This document shows positions 11,726 through 24,895 of a stretch of 64,000 nt of DNA, one piece after another; the stretch's first letter is position 1, and every line of letters begins with the position of its first letter. The notes under the pieces were generated by a model. That model saw nothing but the letters and a program-made list of their open reading frames with translations. It was not told the DNA's origin and ran no database searches. The DNA comes from Scatophagus argus (taxonomy: Eukaryota; Chordata; Actinopteri; Scatophagidae). The stretch covers positions 15,279,950-15,343,949 of the forward strand of contig NC_058502.1 of assembly GCF_020382885.2 (NCBI RefSeq), given 5' to 3'. The position numbers and the translations under genes were made by a program.

Positions 11726-14700
11726 GCCACATGACCTGTGTTCCAAATTAGTTTCTTAACAGAATTTGTAAAGTGAAAGGCGTGAGTCTTGCGGTTGCTG
11801 TTAAAAAACACACAAACAAATATCTGAAAACGAGGAGAAGTGAGCATGCCCAAAAAGGTGAGAGAAAGCAGTGGTTAGACTTCTGTCCACTCAGTCAATG
11901 CAAATAGTGATTAGCATAAACAGCCGCTGGCAGAGGAGTACTGGACAGACTGGAAATACAGCACTTCTTTATCACAGTCATCTATTACACTGTATTCATG
12001 TACCATTGCCACATCCTATATTTTGGACATGGGATTTGGCAACAGTTAAGCTAAGTAAAAAGGAAAATATATATTTTCCTTATTACTAATCAAGTAATAA
12101 TAATAAATCAATAAGTCATTTTTTAGTGCTTTTTATTGAATTGAACCCATTTAAAAAAAAAAAAAAAAGAAAAACAACTAAAAAACAAATAGTAAGAAAC
12201 ACTGTCCAATACTCTCTGACAGGAAGTTAAGGGTGCCCTAGGATCTTTGCACCCTGACCTGACTGGGTTGGGCGTCAGCTGGGCCATTCTGTTCTTGTTG
12301 AGCCCGCATTGTGATCTCAATCAGCTGCTCTCTGACCTGAAACAGGAAGTCGTCGATAGTCACCGGTTAAATAACCTCCCATCGATGAATTCCTTTTGTG
12401 TCACACCTCACTGAAACCTTACCTTGTTGGTTGTGTAGGTTAAGGAGGGATTCCTACAGATTCCCTGACAGCTGACAGCTCATAAATAACACTTCAGTCA
12501 CACTTGTATGTGAATGTGTAAATGTTGTCTGGTGAACGGGGAAGCAGCTTAAGTTAAAAGTCACCTGTGCAAGCTCCTCCTTGAGTGCCTGGGCCTCCTT
12601 CTGGGTCAAATCCAGCTGGCTCTGACTATGCGACAACTGCAGCTTCAGCTGAATCAATAGAACAGCACCGAAATAAACAAACGTCAGACAGGCGCAGTTT
12701 TAAATGCATCACAAGAGTCTGATACATTCAAATGTAAGAGACATGTTTATAAGATTTCATTAAAAAAAACCTGGATATTTGTGTCAAATTTTACCATTTT
12801 ATGTAGAAATGTTTTGTGAATGCAAGAGTATAATCTAAAATGCAAATAATATGCAAGTTCACCTCTTTAATAGGAAAACTTGCACATAAAATACAACTAA
12901 TATTTTAGCAGCCACTGTCAGCTCCAGTGAGGTCATGTGATCCGCAGATTCGACCAGCTCATGTACCTGCTCCATCTCCTCTGAGGCCAACTGGTTGTCT
13001 GACTGCTTCTCCAGCTGGGCCTCCAGAAGCATCATCTGCTCCTTCAACTGCAGAGAGAACAACCAAAACAAACAGTTTGACATGGCAACACATATTTCTA
13101 ACCCGCAAGTTAGTGTGTAAAAATCCCCACCTGTTGTACACTTTGGTTTTCTGCCTCCAGTTTGCTGGCCCTCTCCAAAGCCTGGTAATGTGTGATATTG
13201 GGATATTTTAAAAATAAGGAACCAAGTCCCACACATGAAGAAAAAATAGCAAAGTCGCTGTGATTTTAAGAAGGTATTGTAACCTACCACCCTGAGCTGC
13301 TCCTCTGAGTCAGCCATCTTAGACTTCCACACCAGCTCTTCTTCCTCCACACTCTTCTGCAGATGTTTCAGCATTCCTTCCTAAAGATGTAAGGAAACAG
13401 GATTGAATGAGCTGTATAAAGTTACTCACTACACTCACATAAAACAACACATGCATATTTATTTATTTATTTCAGTCACCCACCGTTTCAGCCAGGACAG
13501 TCCTGTACTGTTCACATTCAGCTTGCAGTGAGCCATGGCTCTCTTCAGCCTCCTTCAGTTTCTCAAGCAACTCCTGGCACAAAGGAAACACATTCAGAGC
13601 TTCTACTGCTGGGCTAACTCGACCCAGTGTATGAGAAGAGGATAAAAGTGTGGCTTACAGACAACCCTGTGCTTGACTGAGACTCCTGCTGCCGCTGGCT
13701 GAGAGCCTCCTGAGCTTTCTGTGTAAATACTTGTAACCAGTTGGACTAAGTGAGGAGAAAAGCAGACATAGATAAATCATGTGCAGATTATTTTGCAGAA
13801 TAATGACCAAAATCATCATCATAAAACATCAGCCAGGGCTCCTCTCATGAAATGCCCTGTACCTACCTGCTCTGTCTCTACATGTATCTGTGGAAAGAGA
13901 GTCTGGAGAGTTTCTTTGGTTTCAGTTTGGAAAGCTGACAGTTGTGCCGTAACATCCTGCTAAAACAATGAAAGATAAGATCAGGAAGGTGATTAGGAGG
14001 AAATGAGCTTCAGCTGATAAGCCACTCGTATGTAAAAAGAGCCTTACTTCATCAATAGACTTCTTTTCTCTCACTTCTCGCAGCTCCTCTTGTAGTGATG
14101 TGACAAGAGCATCCTTCTCTGTCAGACTAGCCAAAGAACCAAAAAATTAGACAGAGATCTACAACAGGCCTAACAAGAGAGTGAGATTTCTCTTTATTCA
14201 TATGCCAAAGCTCATTTACCTGTTCTGTAGCAGTCTGAGCTCTGCGGAGCCATCTGTCTGCTGAAACAGAGTGGACATGCAAATGAGTCACTGAGATACT
14301 GTTGTGATGTGCAGGGCAACTCTAGGAGAACTAGGCAACACGAGGTTCACTTACTGGTGCATTTTTAAGTTGTACCATTTCCTCTTTGAGGTTTTTAAGT
14401 TCATCCTGAAGTGACATGACAAGGCTGGCATCCTCACTAGAAGAGATACAATTTGGACTAAGTGTAAGTAAGAAGAAAACAAATGGGTGTTGAAACAATC
14501 AAATAAATGGATAGTAAAACGCATGATACCTCTTATTTCTTTGCTCTAATTCAACGATAGTGTTCTCCTGTTAGAAGAGATTACTTGTGATTAGTGGTGC
14601 CACTGTCCACATACTTGCATGTATATATATGTATATATATATTTCTCCAACCAAGAAGAGATACTATTTGATAACAATACATATTTTTATTACTTACAGC

Positions 14701-17700
14701 AGCTTCCTGCTTCATCTGCAGTTGCTTCAGTTCATCATGAAGTGTGCTCAGCTGGTTGTCTCTCTCCTGAAGGCTACGGGGGGGACATAGCATTTCAAAT
14801 CAATCAATGGAACACCTCCTGATCTGATTTTAACCCCAAAGTAAATACACTTACCTGAGCTTTAGCTGTTCCAACTGCGCAGCATTACCCTGTCGAATCA
14901 GACATGACAAACATCCTTATGGGTGATCATGTGTAGTCAGGTCTCTGGCCACTTCAGAAATGTAAGACTGACAGTGTGTGTCCTACCTGATTGTTATCCT
15001 CCTCCTTTTTGGTCTGACTGGCCTCCAGCAGCGAGTTGATCGAGGACACCTGCTGCACAAGCTGGCTTTTCTCTGCCTTTGTCTCCTCCAGCTGGGCAGT
15101 GAGGGCATCCACCTGAGCAGAGCGCTCCCTGTTCTCAGCTTTCAGTCTTTCAATACACAACTGACACTCTGCAGGGACAATGGGCACTATCAAAATACAG
15201 CATTCTCAATTTATTCCATATTCCATATTTTAGATTCTGTTATATAACCACTGGTCCCATATACCCAAAGCTCAACAATTAAAAAAAATAAATAAAAATA
15301 GATCAAAGTTACTATCCCTTAACGTCTGGTAACCGTTAAGACTGTGTTCCTCATTCTCTAACCTGAGAGCGCATTGCTGTCCTGTTGGGTCTTGTCCAAA
15401 CAGGCCTGCAGGCTGCCGTTTCTACTCTGCGCTGCTCTCAGCTCCTCACACACCTCCTCCAATCTCCTCTGCAACGCCTGCTCGCTCTCTGAACGGCTGG
15501 CCTGTCAACAAAATTCATCAGCAGGTCATATCAAACAGCAGGGGGCAGCAAAGATTCACAAACTGATCTTACTTGGCAGCAAGGTTCACAAGGGATTATC
15601 AGTGCAGTGTGGACTGTGCCACATTTCTGTTAAGGATAGAAAAAAATGTCGTATTTACACACATTTGGAGAAAAAAACATCAAAGAATATTGGTGAATAA
15701 TTCAGCTATGGGATTGTAAGAACATCCTTTGTCTTGAGGTTGTGCAAGCAAATAAGGATAGATATTTCAAAGGCATGTCAAGCCATTAGTGTGGAATTGT
15801 GAAAGGAAGTGTCTTGTAGGAAGTGCTTTGAACTTGTGGGAATTTTGAGATGATTAGTTTTTCTGTGTCCCTACGACAGATTCAATCAGAGCAGCTGATT
15901 GCTGGGTGATGACTGAAAACTGGTCTCAGTCTAACAACACACACACATTTCACAAAGACAGCAAAACTCATCGCAAGTCAAATAAATCAGAAAAACTCAC
16001 ATCTTGCATCATTTGAGCATATCTGCATTATATCGACTGATGGACTGAGCCATTGCATAAGATGTTTGAAGTCCTTAAACTGCTATCATGTTAGTAAATG
16101 ATTAATCTCAATGAACACTCTGCCGGGAAATGACTGACTTGCTCCACATCACCTGTAACAGCTGAGACCCACAGACTGCGTAGGCTCTCGTGAGCAAAAT
16201 AACAGACACTGTAAGACAGGCATGTGCCATCTGAAAGTCATATACTGCAAATAACATCAGACTGTTCCTGCTCTCATACAGCCAGTTACAGAGGGCTGGA
16301 GACGAGAGGTGCTCGGACACGCACACATTCCAGCTGGTGTTGAGAAACATTTTCCCTGCAGCCCCATTATTGTAAGGCTGCATTCCAGTCAAGCCCTAGG
16401 CTCTATGATTACAAGGCAATTAAACATCCCATAGCATTAGCAGCTCGAGGGGTAGGTGGGAAAGGTCTAGGCTTGCATTTTGTAAAGACTCTAACTGGCT
16501 GCTTTAACAAGAAAAAGCATCTACAAAGAATAAACAGAATACATTTATTTCCATGTGGAAACTTGATCGTGTCCATTGTCAGTTATGACATAGATAATGT
16601 GGTGTTCCCACAGAGCCAGGCCAACCTGCAGCAAGGAGAGCTGCTTCTCTGCAGCGGAGACCTTGGCCTCCAGCCCTTTCTTGATATGCTCATCAGCAAG
16701 CAGACTTTCTGTCTTCTCTCCAAGTTCCTTGGTTAACTTTGTGCATTCCTGACGCAGTTTGGCCAGTTCCGCATTTTGTCTGAGGACAGAAGAAAAGAGC
16801 AAACCTTAAGGACTGGTACATGGAACATGCCTTTGAATTTCTACACTCTCTTCTCAGTGGTCACTTCAGTTAGTCTCAGTGTAAAGAGGTAAGGTTCATG
16901 TCATTACACACTACTGCTTGTCGTTTACCATTACAGGGGAGTACTCACTTGCTTTCAGCCTGACTAGTGGCTTGGTTGAGGGCATCACGGAGAATGGAGT
17001 TCTCCTGCTGTACACGAGCCAACTGGGCATTGGGGCCTTTATCAAGCTGGTCCTGCAGGTTGAGGATCTGTAAAATCATTTTAAGATCAGATCACCAGAA
17101 GGGCAACAAAACAACAAAATTAAAACCAAAAATGTACTAATCTGAATTGTTACATTTGATTACAGAACTGACTTTTGCATTGAGCGCCTGGGTCTGGGCT
17201 ACATGGTCCTGGTAACTGGCCTGCATGCGAGCTTGCAGAGCAATCATTTCTTGCTCCCTCTTACTCAGCTGGGAACTCAGCCTTGTCTCCACACTGGTCA
17301 CCTTGGACTTCTCAGCAGAAAGCTCCTGTTAACACACAGCATGATCAGACAGCACATTCATATTCACTGCAATGTGCCTGGGACCCATTTCAGGGCGAAA
17401 TATATCCACAACAGTTCTTACTGAATTTTGTAAAGACGTCCATCATTCACTGGAGGACGAATTAAAATTTTGTTTTTGAGGTTAATGAGGCTTTTCCTCT
17501 TATCCCAGCATGATGACAACACACTTGGTTCAGGACAAGAAAATGCAAAGAGTAATAAATAGTTTTCCAGGAAATTTGCTGATGACAGTCATGTTCATCT
17601 TAAGTACTCCAACAATACAACATGAACTGAATATGAACAACCTGGCCTATGCTTAGTGTTAACAAACCTGTGCACAAGAAAACTTTAAATGAACAGAAAA

Positions 17701-20700
17701 GACTGTCAGGACATTTGCTGAGCAAAATTATGCTACCCTTAGAATGGACTTTGGCCTTTCATGTACTGTCACCAATAGGCTGACATGAGACACCACATGT
17801 AACATATCTCATGTCATATCTAAATGCAATGGGGTGATTCATAATGCATTGAGTGAGCCTTTTATACTTCTCAACAGATGTGTTCTGTGTACCTTTTAAA
17901 CTTTCCTCCAGTGCCACCTGCAGGACAAAACATGAGGAACACTGCAAACCACAATTCAGCACACATTCTCCAAACAACCCTTTAATTTAGGTAAGAACAT
18001 GGCTTTTTCTTAAGCTGCAATTTTCAGGTCAAGTGCACCTTTTGCCTAAACCATTAATGAGTATTTGAGTCTCACAGGGCTGCCAAGGTGGCTTATAAAC
18101 CAGGCAGTGATTTTTGTGGCACAATCTGCTTCTTTATTGACCTGAGAGACACTTGTACTGTATATCTAACCTTGGTAAGCTCTCGGAGACGGTTCTTCGC
18201 TGCAGATGCGTCTTCTTGTTCTGCTGCCAGCTGTTTCTCCCTCTCCTCCAGTTGTTTCTTCAGTATGGCCACTGGGTCTCCTTTCTGAGTGGCCTGAAAA
18301 CACACATGTACACAGAAAGACAGCATAAGTGGGTCTCTCTAGAAGTCTCCCAGGCCTTCAGTGAACTGGTCTAACAGGGTATTTTTCGTCATCATCGACT
18401 GCAGTGTCCCATACCATGTGCCAGGTGTCCTGAACGATGCCAGCCTTCTCAGACAGGATCTCAATGAGCCTATGAGCCTCGCTCTCACTGAACACCATGC
18501 TACTGATGGTGGACAACAAAGCCTTGTAGGGCAGGTACAGTGGAGCATCAGCAGCATCCACCACTGCCACTAAAGAGACAAACAAAAAAAAATTTCAATG
18601 AAACACAGAATTAGCACAGCTGCACAAGATGATGAATCCTGAATTTATATCAATTTTAAAATTAAAATGATTATTTTCAAGCTATTTGGCCTGTCACAGT
18701 GAAGTCTGAATTCCCACACTGCCTTAGGAAAAGGACAAGGCTGCGACTTGTCCATTGGGGCTGTGGGTAGCTTTGGATGGCAAAATAAGGGGGGCACTGT
18801 GGCACCAGGCGGAGACAAGCCTCAGGCAAGGGAGAACCCCACCCTCCTCCCTACCCATTGTCAGGGCACTGAGAGCCTTTGTCAGCTAACAAAACAGGGC
18901 AGCGGTGTTTGGACAAGCTGGCTGCTCTATGCCCTTCAGAGCTGAGTGCCAGACATAACCCACAACTGACATTGGCACTACTTTCCACAGATACACAGCT
19001 AGAAGTTGATCAGCACTGACAGGGCATTACTGCCTTAGATTGTGAGCATGGGCGTGAGACGCATGTGTAGATAAATAACCACTTCATCTCCAAACATTCT
19101 AGTTCGAGGACAATCACCAGCTTTATAGCTAATGTAACCACTTCCAATTCAAAGGAAAAGGCTAATTATTGATAGAGTGATAGTGATAGTTCTAGTGTGA
19201 CAACGTATTGATAGACTACAGTGACTTTGGTTCTTGGTATGCAGAGAAGGGTTTGTGTTTAAGTGTAGTTAACAGAGACACTGATGCGGACACATCATAG
19301 TCACAACTACACATCATACACGACAGCAGTCCTGTACATCCAACAAATGAATACTAGTTCAATAGGAAAGACATCTGGCATCATTGAGACACTTCTTAAA
19401 ACATCAAGCTAAATTTTTGCTTTTAAAGCCTCACAAATCAGTGCAAGAATATTAAAATTTGACAAAGGGAAAGTTGTCAGGCACCTGAAGATAATGTAGA
19501 GCTCTGTTGTGATTTTTGGCACAGTGGTCACAGTTGAAAATGCAGGTTATGTGATACCATTCAAAGCCGTGATCGGACAAGCGCCACACAGACAGTATTC
19601 TTAAGACTGATGAGCTATGTGCATCATTTTCTTCCCATGATGTGCTGAGACTTTCTGAAGAGTTCAACACTGGGAACAGTGTCATCTTTAATAACCACTT
19701 CTTAAATACACACATAAGAAAAAATGAGATAACAAAAAACAAATACATAAAATGAAATGTACAACTGTAAAAACGTAAGTAGCTATCTCTAAAACAGATC
19801 TGCTTACCAGGCTCAGTTTTTTTTTTGGAGGCCTTCTTTTTGGGCTCCGGTGCCTTTCCTGCAACAGCATGAGCCAGCTGAGATCCCACTGGAGGCACTG
19901 CCATCACCGGGACATCTTTAGAGACAGCCTCCAACACTGGCACAGTCTTAGATGGAGCTGGCGAAGACTTGGCTGGGGTGGCAGCAGACTTGGCTTGGGC
20001 AGGGGCAGACTTAACTGATGCAAGGGTAGGGGCAGATTTAACTGATGCAGTGGCAGTGGCAGACTTGGCTGATGCAGGAGCAGGGGCAGACTTGGCTGAT
20101 GCAGGGGCAGACTTGGCTGATGCAGGAGCAGGGGCAGACTTGGTTGATGCAGGAGCAGGGGCAGACTTGGTTGATGCAGGAGCAGGGGCAGACTTGGCTG
20201 ATGCAGGAGCAGGGGCAGGGGCAGACTTAACTGGTGCAGTGGCAGAAGCAGATTTAGTTGATGCAGGGGCAGAGGTTGCTTTAGTTGGGGTAGATGCGGG
20301 GACTGAGGAGGACTTGACTGGTGCAGGGGCAGCCACAAGTGGAGCTGGTTGGGTAGAGGCTGGCTCAACCTTAGCCACCTTCTTTTTCTTTTTCTCTTTA
20401 GGTGAGGGTGCCGGTGAGGGTTCAGTAAAAGCAGGACCTGGTTCAGCAGCAGTCTTGGGCTGAGTGTCTGCTGTTGCTGGGGCTGCAGTTGGTTTAACCT
20501 CCAAAGCAGGGACAGGAACAGGAGCAGGAGCAGCACCTACCACTGGGGCAGCAACAGGCTCAATGATTGCGTCAGCTTCAGTTTCATATTGATTTTTTTC
20601 AGGCTCTGGGATCTTTCCATTGGGCTTTTCTTCTTTCTTCTTTCCACGGCTCTTCTTCTCAGATACTTTGTCCTTCTTCTTTTTCTCAGACCGAGCAGAC

Positions 20701-20858
20701 TGTGCCTTACCCAGCTCTCTGCGCTGCTTAGCTAAGGCCTCCTCATAAGAGGTCTCCTTCATGGAGAAGGTGGAGACAAGGGCGATCCCAACAGCAGAGA
20801 TCACCATGAATCCACCAAACACCATGATCCCAAGGGTCTGTGGGTCATAGATATCCAT
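10460..20858 (-). CDS. rrbp1: Ribosome-binding protein 1 (p180), ER membrane coiled-coil protein
   Basis: Rough-ER membrane protein that binds ribosomes and microtubules. The start at 20858 gives MDIYDPQTLGIMVFGG, a membrane anchor at about residues 7-29, then VSTFSMKETSYEEALAKQR and a lysine-rich region, all as in mammalian RRBP1. Coding exons in transcript order: 19808-20858, 18415-18569, 18171-18293, 17173-17325, 16949-17067, 16626-16779, 15363-15501, 14987-15168, 14855-14889, 14698-14773, 14530-14567, 14355-14436, 14220-14260, 14048-14126, 13867-13956, 13659-13745, 13484-13573, 13288-13380, 13131-13181, 12967-13047, 12565-12648, 12259-12336, 11496-11579, 11288-11386, 10870-11013, 10460-10498. 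Phases join throughout to about 1148 aa ending KEGTSV, identical to the human C-terminus. Residues from about 350 are coiled coil (KKQLEEREKQLAAEQEDA, QLARVQQENSILRDALNQ). Residues 190-300 are a Lys-Ser-Ala-Pro repeat instead of the mammalian NQGKKAEGAP repeat. Confidence 0.97.
11400..11416. repeat. (CA)n microsatellite in an rrbp1 intron
   Basis: Short CA run lying just upstream, in transcript sense, of the acceptor of the rrbp1 exon at 11288-11386. Confidence 0.9.
11698..11725. repeat. (CA)n microsatellite in an rrbp1 intron
   Basis: Uninterrupted CA dinucleotide run of about 28 bases; likely length-variable. Confidence 0.95.
19966..20290 (-). repeat. In-frame minisatellite encoding KSAPAPAS-type repeats in rrbp1
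   Basis: Within the first large rrbp1 coding exon a unit of about 27 bases (9 codons, KSAPAPAST or KSAPAPASA) recurs about ten times with partial units of 5-6 codons and several substitutions (KSATATASV, KSAPTLASV). It encodes about residues 190-300. A lysine every 5-11 residues keeps the tract basic, as in the mammalian decapeptide repeat, although the motif is different. Copy number is likely polymorphic and prone to collapse in short-read assemblies. Confidence 0.9.
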
Positions 20859-21425
20859 TGTTCAATTTCAGTTAACCTGAAAAGAGAGAGGCAGATTTAT
20901 CAATTTAGTTAACAACATAGACTGCTTACTATAGATAACCAAAAACCAGAAAGTTTTAAAATTGGAGGAAGAAGTTATTCAGATTCAAAGTAATTCACTG
21001 TACCAAACTGAAAACTGAACTGACGCAGCTGTATTTACAGAGCAGTTGATGTGGTGAAATTCACGTAAGCTATATGGAGAACAACAGCAGTCTTTACCTT
21101 CAAAAGCCTCAAGGTGTCACTGTTGACCCAATATACATTTGCCTACAGACAAGACCATGTAATGCAGACCAGCAAAAATGTGTTTATACAGGTCAAACAA
21201 TTAAATCTCATACACTGACTCCTTAATTTTTTAAGCCCATCACTGAGCTTTATGAAAAAGTACATGCACTGAAACAAACTTTAAGTAAACGGTTACATAC
21301 TACCAGAAAGAAACCAACTTCCCCTTAACTTACCATAACTAAAACCCCCCTTGTAAGCACTGCTTCAAAAATATGGTTTGCAACTAATTCAGTATTTTCT
21401 TTAAAAACTGTTAATTTTGGATTAC

Positions 21426-22180
21426 TATTGGGGCTGGAAAACTCTGTAAACAGTAGAAACTTTCCATGGGAATAGAATTTTTGGAAATAAGAGGTAATGA
21501 CATTTATAAAAGTACAGGCGTAATCAAGCTTTCACAATATCATAAAAAAGCTGAGTTGAATTTAAATTAAGCTTACTTCTAACAAGAATTAATGGATACA
21601 GATGAATTAAAACTATTCAATTAGCTTGCTCAAGCAAGCTACATGCCACATTGTAACAGCTAGCTAATAAAAACTAGCAGATGGCCACGAGTTTTAATGT
21701 CTGCTTTGCTTTAGCCTACTATCTTCCAGTCACCAAAAGTATCAGAAAAAAATATAAAATCTATTCACCTGAGTAATAAAATCAGGTGTTGATTTAAAGC
21801 CTGTTGTCCTTTGGCTCAGACAGTGAACTCGTGTTGGCAGTAATGTGTGCTGCACATGTGATAGCAGAATGCACTGTGCATGCACACGGTTGTAATTTTT
21901 CTGAATTCCTATTTAATGGGATGGAAAAACATATTTGTACATGTGATGGAGTGTGCTGCTGAAAGCAGTCATTGGTTAAAATTTTATTACATCAGCATAC
22001 TGTTAATCAAAACATAACACCTAGTACTGCTTTTTTAATGTTTAATTCGGATTTCCTTGATAAATAAGTTCAGTACTTAAAAATGTACAATTTTTATATC
22101 AAGACTGTGAAAAACTTCCAAAATTCCCCAAATTTCTTAGCTTGTGTTTTTCTAGGAAATTTTATAGATATTTTTGGGGA
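21426..22180. repeat. Probable teleost interspersed repeat (TTTCC/GGAAA-rich element)
   Basis: The left part (ggctggaaaactctgt ... gaaactttccatggg ... tttttggaaata) and the right part (aaaaacttccaaaattcccc ... ttctaggaaatttt) resemble the ends of a common fish repeat rich in GGAAA/TTTCC words in opposite orientation. Recognised from memory of the word pattern only; the family name and exact ends are uncertain. Confidence 0.35.
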
Positions 22181-22687
22181 AATGAACTTATTCTAATTAC
22201 AGTGCTGCTGTTAAATAGCACAAGATGAACTAAAATACAGCATCCTGAAAATATAATTTTACTCACCAGCCATAATTATTTTGAATGCTTCACAGAACAA
22301 GAAAACATTATGAGAAACAAAATCAAACACTTGAAAAAGGTTTGTATGAGTTGGGGGGTTACGATCAATACAAAGGTGATTTTATTCACATATTCAGCCA
22401 TCATAACCATCATAACTACTTCTTTAATTCATATTCAACCATTGCTGAAGAGTTAGAGAAAGGTTACTAGATCCTGGCAGATTTCCAGAGCAACTTACAC
22501 ACATGACACAGATCCTAAAATTATAAGAGCTATAAGGAGTGAAGTACATGTGCAAAAGGGGCTTATGATCAATCAACTACCACCAAGCCATAGAGGCAAA
22601 AAGGGTGGCAGACAAAAGTGGATAAAGTATACAACAGCAACTGCCCAGATTTCAAGCAGTTGGCTGGTTACTGTTAATTTCCTGTCC

Positions 22688-22689
<2 letters not shown>

Positions 22690-22719
<30 letters not shown>
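22690..22719. repeat. Poly(A) tract
   Basis: Thirty consecutive A residues in the rrbp1 5' UTR intron. Confidence 0.95.
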
Positions 22720-23977
22720 CATCCCTTAAAGGGACTTTCAACTATCCCTTTAATGCTCTTAAAGGTGCATGTCACAAAAAGAATGTTTAGCCTTAAGGGG
22801 AGGAAAAGTTGGCAGCTTAGGGACACTAAACCCCCTTCTTTGATGTATTCCTGCAGCACTACTGATTCTATCCCTGTTTCTATTGCAGATTAAGATGTCA
22901 TCCCATCAGAAAATATATAAATGTAAAAAAAAAAAATGATGAATGTGGAGGATTTAAAGCAGACCAACACTGTAACATGGCAGAGGAAAACTGTGGGGCT
23001 ACTTTAGCATAGCAGAAACGGAGTCCGGAGTCCTTGCTCACTGCAGGGTCTTAAAGTTAGAGGCAAAATGGAAGAGTTTGTACTGCCTCCTCATCTGTGA
23101 TGTCACACATCAGTGCATCTCCGCTCAGACTAAACTGAAAAAGAAGACTTGAAGAAAACAGGGTGACTTTCTGAAGATTTAAGTGCATCTCACGGTCCTT
23201 ATGAAACACGAGTACAAGATGAAGATCACTAAGGTGTAACTGTTTCAAATTATGTAACCTTTCAATCCAAAATAACTTGTTTTTATACATAGAATAATCT
23301 TCAGTTAAAATGAAAATCTACTTTAGTAAGCCATGGAAGTAAACTATGTAAATGTTTATTTTCCTGCTTTAGACACAGTAAGTTATTTGTCTTCCATCGC
23401 TTTTGTGTTCACATGTACTATAAGAACTACTTGTGAAAAATAATCTGTCTTCTATCCACGCTTTAACACTCAAGCATTGACTTTCAAAAACTTCCAAAAT
23501 AGTTTAAGTTATTTAATCTCAAGTTAATACTAAAATTGCCTCACTAAGAGCACAACTGAGAAAGGCCTCAAAGATTTAGGAAACATCCCAGGACGCTGTA
23601 CATCGTTACATCGTTCAAACAAGCAAATAAAAAATGAATAATACTGTTTTTTTTTTATTTACTTGATCTGCTTTTAATCATTACTTGCGAGCTAGCATTG
23701 TGGCTAACACTATGAATCAATGAACTTATCTGTCGTCCTGCAGAATATGAAGTATCGGCTTACATTACCAAAGTGCGCTCCGAAAGCCGTAAAAAAACTG
23801 TAAACTAAACACCTACACAGGGGCAAAAAGCTAAAATGATTTCACATAACTTTAACCGGCTGTCTTGCTGAACACTTAGTTAGCTCTAAGAGTTAGCGGT
23901 AGCAGTTCCAAGCTAGCTAATGCTGACACAAGCATAGACACAATGAATAAAAAAAATTCCAAGACTCCCACACTTAC

Positions 23978-24250
23978 CTCGCTGGTGATGGAGCTACGTA
24001 TGCTTGCTTCAAAGGGAGTGGAGAGAGGGCAAAAAGCTTTGAGTTATAGACGAGGAGATTTTTGTGCAAAGCTGTCTATTTATCCAGCTATCTAGCTAAC
24101 GAGCTTTTTCCAGTTCTCTCCCCCTCACTCCGCTGGAGAATCCGTGCTCTGCTGTGAAGTCGTGGCACTTCGAGCTGGCTAGACGTGCTGGCCCCATGCC
24201 CCACATAGCTACCATATATCCAGAAAGCTCCTGATTGGCTGGAATTCCCT
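23978..24250 (-). promoter_or_regulatory. rrbp1 first (non-coding) exon and promoter
   Basis: On the minus strand a good donor (AGCGAG|gtaagtg) ends an inferred non-coding exon at 23978. Upstream of it the plus-strand sequence gattggct at about 24233-24240 reads agccaatc on the gene strand, a CCAAT box, and local GC content rises. The transcription start is probably near 24100-24200; its exact place is inference. Confidence 0.5.
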
Positions 24251-24856
24251 CAAACCGGAAATGAGCATGCCGGGAGTTATAGTTTTCCACGTTTCTACGC
24301 TCATTTAGAGTCAGTTTCATTTCAAACGAAGTGGTTCGTTTGAAATGGAATGTAATTAATTTATTCAATTAAAATGGGGGAGGAAATCTTTTCAGTCAGG
24401 ACACCGACCTTTTTATATATAAAGACTATATTTAGATATTCTAAGAGATGCTACACCTCACTATGCTTCATTGAAGAGAAAAGTGCATTCTATACTTACC
24501 ATCACACATCACGGGTAATAGTAACCTTTTGTTCTCCTAGGTTTAAGGTTGTGAAAATCACTGGCTATTAATCTAACTGGTTGTATCAAGTACTCATATT
24601 ATGTACCTTCTTGGTGTATTCTAGCTAGTTTTTGAGAGTATAGGCCTGTGATGTTTGCACTGGGAGAAATATGTTAAACACAACGTATTATGCAACTTAT
24701 GTTGTTTTTATACAACTTGTGCAAATATGCCAGACTGAACCCTAAAATTACATATATAATATAATATAAATATAACATATTTGGTAGCCTATTTTTGAAA
24801 AGTTTGGTATTTTACTTTAGTTTAAAATAGTCTTATGTGGATTTGAGCAAAGAATG

Positions 24857-24895
24857 CCCCCTAATGCTGTGAGGCCAACACACAGCATTAGGGGG
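24857..24895. repeat. Perfect 15-bp inverted repeat with 9-base loop
   Basis: ccccctaatgctgtg at 24857-24871 is followed after nine bases by its exact reverse complement at 24881-24895. No other repeat boundary is evident around it. Confidence 0.9.

Larger units (their letters stand above)
20877..23977 (-). other. Intron in the rrbp1 5' UTR
   Basis: The ATG exon has an acceptor at 20877 (reading ctcttttcag on the minus strand), and a donor (gtaagtg on the minus strand) lies at 23977, so this 3.1-kb stretch is inferred to be the first intron. It contains a 30-base A run at 22690-22719 and a probable interspersed repeat at about 21426-22180. No other exon is recognisable. Confidence 0.6.

Noticed and set aside
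17894-17918. Possible extra rrbp1 microexon (VALEESLKG) between the exons at 18171 and 17325
   Set aside because: It has acceptor- and donor-like ends, but its 25 bases would break the phase between neighbours that already join in frame, and human RRBP1 has no counterpart.
19969-20463. 164-codon plus-strand frame rich in Gly-Ala-Asp
   Set aside because: It is the antisense shadow of the rrbp1 KSAPAPAS repeat; no splice context or family similarity.
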